This document shows positions 6,115-6,176 of a stretch of 6,176 bases of DNA, piece after piece (position 1 is the stretch's first letter; every line of letters begins with the position of its first letter). The translations under genes were made by a program, and so were the position numbers. Source of the stretch: an uncultured Duncaniella sp. (GTDB taxonomy: Bacteria > Bacteroidota > Bacteroidia > Bacteroidales > Muribaculaceae); the NCBI GenBank assembly GCA_910577335.1, contig CAJTMJ010000077.1, forward strand, positions 1 to 6,176, in the 5' to 3' direction. The notes under the pieces were generated by a model that worked only from the letters and a program-made list of their open reading frames with translations, was not told where the DNA came from and made no database searches.

Positions 6115-6176
6115 TAATCAATGATACTGTTTCTTTGAGTGTGTCTGACGCCGGCCACTAAAAAAGGACCAGCCAA
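6115..6176. other. Non-coding right edge with A-run and G/C-rich stretch
   Basis: No credible open reading frame exists between the stop at 5984 and the edge. A GCCGGC palindrome (6150-6155) and then six A (6160-6165) followed by GGACCAGCCAA (6166-6176) reach the edge. The last part could be the 3' arm and T-run of a - strand terminator whose other arm lies outside, or a purine-rich leader of a + strand gene starting just outside. Confidence 0.35.

Noticed and set aside
6121..6138. Small open frame from ATG 6121
   Set aside because: It stops after five codons.

Overview
The window reads as chromosomal DNA from a member of the Bacteroidales (Bacteroidota). Four things point there: a promoter upstream of panC matching the Bacteroides consensus (TTTG, 19 bp, TAnnTTTG); start codons with no usable Shine-Dalgarno sequence; a lipoprotein class A beta-lactamase of the subclass A2 type (CepA/CblA/CfxA-like); and an end-of-protein LuxR-like helix-turn-helix typical of Bacteroides regulators. 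A gut family such as Muribaculaceae or Bacteroidaceae is plausible, but this was not tested by comparison.

Layout, all genes on the + strand. Positions 2-325 hold the 3' end of a helix-turn-helix regulator that runs in from the left edge and is visibly more A/T-rich than its neighbours. A beta-lactamase gene follows closely at 350-1258. After a 78 bp gap with a strong promoter come panC (1337-2185) and panD (2182-2535, overlapping panC by 4 bp), then ffh (2602-3936), folD (4000-4881) and a CapA-family metallophosphatase gene (4920-5984). An intrinsic terminator lies at 6032-6061. The last 115 bp are non-coding and hold a long imperfect hairpin (6065-6114) and an A-run plus G/C-rich stretch cut by the right edge.

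The five genes from panC to the capA-like gene are co-directional, 66 bp apart or less, with one clear promoter in front and one clear terminator behind, so they probably form one transcription unit. PanC and PanD are the last step and the beta-alanine branch of pantothenate (and so coenzyme A) synthesis. Ffh is the signal recognition particle GTPase. FolD interconverts one-carbon folates; 5,10-methylene-tetrahydrofolate is also the donor for PanB, which is not in the window. The CapA-like protein is probably exported. These are mostly housekeeping functions; I see no mobile element, CRISPR array, toxin-antitoxin pair or obvious new defence system. The most open questions are the role of the CapA-like protein, the substrate range of the beta-lactamase, and the structured non-coding DNA at the right end.
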